The notes beneath the pieces were generated by a model. That model did not search any database. It saw only the letters and a list, made by a program, of their open reading frames with translations, and had not been told where the DNA came from. A DNA stretch of 6,748 bases from Gemmatimonadota bacterium. GTDB lineage: Bacteria > Gemmatimonadota > Gemmatimonadetes > Gemmatimonadales > GWC2-71-9. The stretch lies in NCBI GenBank assembly GCA_003220985.1, contig QHTY01000085.1:1-6748 (forward strand), written 5' to 3'. A program made the position numbers and the translations under genes. Position 1 is the first letter of the stretch, and the number at the start of each line of letters is the position of its first letter. This document shows, one piece after another, positions 5,237 to 6,748 of this stretch.

Positions 5237-5569
5237 ATGGCACCGATGACCGCGAATGAGTTTCGGCGTATGGCACGCACTCTTCCTGACGCGACGGAAG
5301 CGTCCCACATGGGTCACCCGGACTTCCGGGTCGGCGACAAGATCTTCGCCACCCTCGGCTATCCCAACAACTCGTTCGCGATGGTGCAGTTGACGCCGGA
5401 GCAGCAGGAGTTGTTCGTAAGAACTGAACCGAAAACGTTCACGCCCGTGCCCGGCGGATGGGGGACGAAAGGCGCCACGCACGTGCTTCTGAAGACGGCC
5501 AAGAAAGCAGCGGTGCGTGAGGCGTTGCAGGCCGCCTACACGAACCGCGCGCCCAGGAGATCCACATGA
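5237..5569 (+). CDS. MmcQ/YjbR-family (CyaY-like fold) small protein
   Basis: The 110-residue length is typical of the family. Characteristic segments are MTANEFRRMARTLPDATEAS (4-23), GHPDFRV (26-32), KIFATL (35-40), AMVQLTPEQQ (48-57) and VPGGWGTKGATHVLL (71-85), followed by a C-terminal helix. These proteins are often annotated as DNA-binding on the basis of a double-wing fold, but their cellular role is poorly defined. An AGGGAG lies three bases before the ATG at 5237; Met4 is a possible alternative start. The stop overlaps the ATG of the downstream peptidase (ATGA). No functional link to the peptidase is evident, and the family occurs in many unrelated contexts. Confidence 0.93.
   Translation: MAPMTANEFRRMARTLPDATEASHMGHPDFRVGDKIFATLGYPNNSFAMVQLTPEQQELFVRTEPKTFTPVPGGWGTKGATHVLLKTAKKAAVREALQAAYTNRAPRRST
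5555..5560 (+). promoter_or_regulatory. Ribosome binding site of the M20 peptidase, inside the YjbR-like gene
   Basis: AGGAGA lies five bases before the ATG at 5566 and within the last codons of the preceding gene. It fixes the peptidase start and lets it be translated independently of the ATGA coupling. Confidence 0.8.
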
Positions 5570-6748
5570 AGCGCGTTGGTCTGTTCGCATTGCTCATGAC
5601 ACTGCCGCTGGCGCTTTACGCCCAGGCGCCCCGCTCACTTTCGCTGAACGACCAGCGCGCGCGCGACATCTTCGAGCAACTGATCAACATCAACACTACC
5701 GGGTCGAGCGGGAGCACCACCGTCGCCGCCAGCGCGATGGCCAAGCGGCTCAGCGATGCCGGGTTTCCCGCAGCCGACGTGCAGGTCATCGGTCTCGAAG
5801 GCTCGAAGAACGGCAATCTTGTCGCGCGGTTTCGCGGGACGGGTCGGGAAAAGCCGATCCTCCTGCTCGCGCATCTCGACGTCGTCGAGGCGAAGCGCGA
5901 AGACTGGTCGATGGATCCGTTCGCCTTCGTGGAGCAGGACGGCTACTTCTACGGCCGCGGCACGCAGGACATCAAGGATGGGGCGGCCATTCTGGTCGCC
6001 ACGCTCCTGCGACTCAAGCAGGAGGGATATCGCCCCAACCGCGACCTGATCCTCGCGCTGACGACGGGCGAAGAAGGCGGCAGCGATTACAACGGCGTCG
6101 AATGGCTGCTCGGCCATCATCGCGATCTGATCGATGCGGCGTACGTGCTCAACATGGACGCCGGCGATCCGGTGATCCTGAACGGCAAGCGCCTGATGCG
6201 ACCGGTGCAGGCGAGCGAAAAAGTGTACGTGACGTTCAAGCTCGAGGTGCACAATTCCGGCGGGCACAGCTCGTTGCCCACCAAGGACAATGCGATCTAC
6301 CGCCTCGCCGCCGCCCTCGGCCGTCTGAGCGCGTACGAGTTCCCGGCGCAGCTCAACGAGATTACGCGCACCTTCTTCCAGCGGATGGCGGGGCTCCAGC
6401 AGGGACAGCTCGCCGCGGATATGGCGGCGGTGGCAGCGCCGACGCTCGATCCGGCGGCGATCCGCCGCCTGTCGAACGTCAGCCCGCTCTATAACGCCCA
6501 ACTGCGCACGACCTGCGTGGCGACTGAGCTGTCCGGCGGTCATGCCGAGAACGCCCTCCCGCAGACCGCGACGGCGACGGTGAATTGCCGAATGTTGCCG
6601 GGGACGCCGTCGGACGAGGTCCAGGCAACGCTGACACGGGTGGTGGCCGACACCGCCGTGAAGGTCAGCGTCGTGACCGCGGCGACGCCGAGCCCGCCCT
6701 CACCACTCACGCCGGCCATCATGAAGCCGCTCGAGGTAGTGACGACGC
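5566..6748 (+). CDS. Exported M20-family zinc metallopeptidase, 3' end outside window
   Basis: The frame gives 394 residues and stays open at the window end; related M20 proteins run to about 450-500. A signal peptide is clear: MKR, a hydrophobic core at 4-18, then AQA, with cleavage probably after Ala19 because Pro22 disfavours cleavage after Ala21. Di-metal site residues are His103 and Asp105 in AHLDVV, bridging Asp135 in RGTQDIKD, general base Glu169 and ligand Glu170 in TTGEEGG, and Asp198 in NMDAGD. The last His ligand lies beyond the window. GGHSSLP (232-238) marks the inserted lid/dimerisation domain, with His234. Asp rather than Glu at the fifth ligand resembles PepV/carnosinase-type peptidases more than DapE. 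It probably hydrolyses small peptides or N-acyl amino acids in the periplasm or outside the cell. It is coupled to the preceding gene by ATGA. Confidence 0.94.
   Translation, partial: MKRVGLFALLMTLPLALYAQAPRSLSLNDQRARDIFEQLININTTGSSGSTTVAASAMAKRLSDAGFPAADVQVIGLEGSKNGNLVARFRGTGREKPILLLAHLDVVEAKREDWSMDPFAFVEQDGYFYGRGTQDIKDGAAILVATLLRLKQEGYRPNRDLILALTTGEEGGSDYNGVEWLLGHHRDLIDAAYVLNMDAGDPVILNGKRLMRPVQASEKVYVTFKLEVHNSGGHSSLPTKDNAIYRLAAALGRLSAYEFPAQLNEITRTFFQRMAGLQQGQLAADMAAVAAPTLDPAAIRRLSNVSPLYNAQLRTTCVATELSGGHAENALPQTATATVNCRMLPGTPSDEVQATLTRVVADTAVKVSVVTAATPSPPSPLTPAIMKPLEVVTT

Noticed and set aside
4359..5276. A 305-codon minus-strand frame over the TPR gene
   Set aside because: Its translation is Arg-rich and without motifs, while the plus strand has TPR periodicity and an ATGA-coupled start.
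5517..6543. Long frames (325 codons plus, 302 codons minus) overlapping the M20 gene
   Set aside because: The true frame from 5566 carries a signal peptide and the metal-site motifs and runs off the window; the others are Arg/Ala-rich shadows.

Overview
The window is GC-rich, densely packed bacterial DNA with Shine-Dalgarno starts, ATGA stop/start overlaps, GTG starts and GC-rich short repeats in the spacers. Gene content and style (an M20 peptidase with an Ala-Gln-Ala export signal, small TPR and YjbR-like proteins, benzoate-CoA-ligase-type enzymes) suggest an aerobic soil heterotroph, perhaps Gemmatimonadota. That placement is an impression from gene style and was not tested.

Left part (1-1763, minus strand): a three-gene operon read leftward, creatininase-family hydrolase, then short-chain dehydrogenase (14-nt overlap), then a RidA-family protein (7-nt gap, cut by the window edge). 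It diverges across a 66-bp spacer from a plus-strand benzoate/2-aminobenzoate-type CoA ligase (1830-3350). The four genes look like part of an aerobic CoA-thioester pathway for an aromatic acid, most plausibly 2-aminobenzoate (anthranilate). In that reading the ligase activates the acid, and the SDR, RidA and hydrolase would act on the dearomatised amino-enone product. The ring-attacking monooxygenase is not in the window.

Middle (3379-3616): two serine tRNA genes, tRNA-Ser(GGA) and tRNA-Ser(CGA), each with a long variable arm and no encoded CCA. They are separated by a spacer holding an 8-bp tandem repeat. An inverted copy of that repeat lies just upstream of the first tRNA.

Right part (3622-6748, plus strand): a four-helix membrane protein of unknown function whose open frame starts 5 nt after the second tRNA, translationally coupled (ATGA) to an exported TPR protein. 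A spacer with a 16-bp tandem repeat follows, then a small MmcQ/YjbR-fold protein coupled (ATGA) to an exported M20 metallopeptidase that runs off the window end.

No CRISPR array, transposase, phage gene or convincing rho-independent terminator was seen. No wholly new system is evident. The most noteworthy items are the anthranilate-like CoA cluster with its atypical creatininase homologue, a G-quadruplex-capable 21-bp repeat inside the creatininase gene, recurrent 8/16-bp repeats in three spacers, and the uncharacterised membrane/TPR gene pair.
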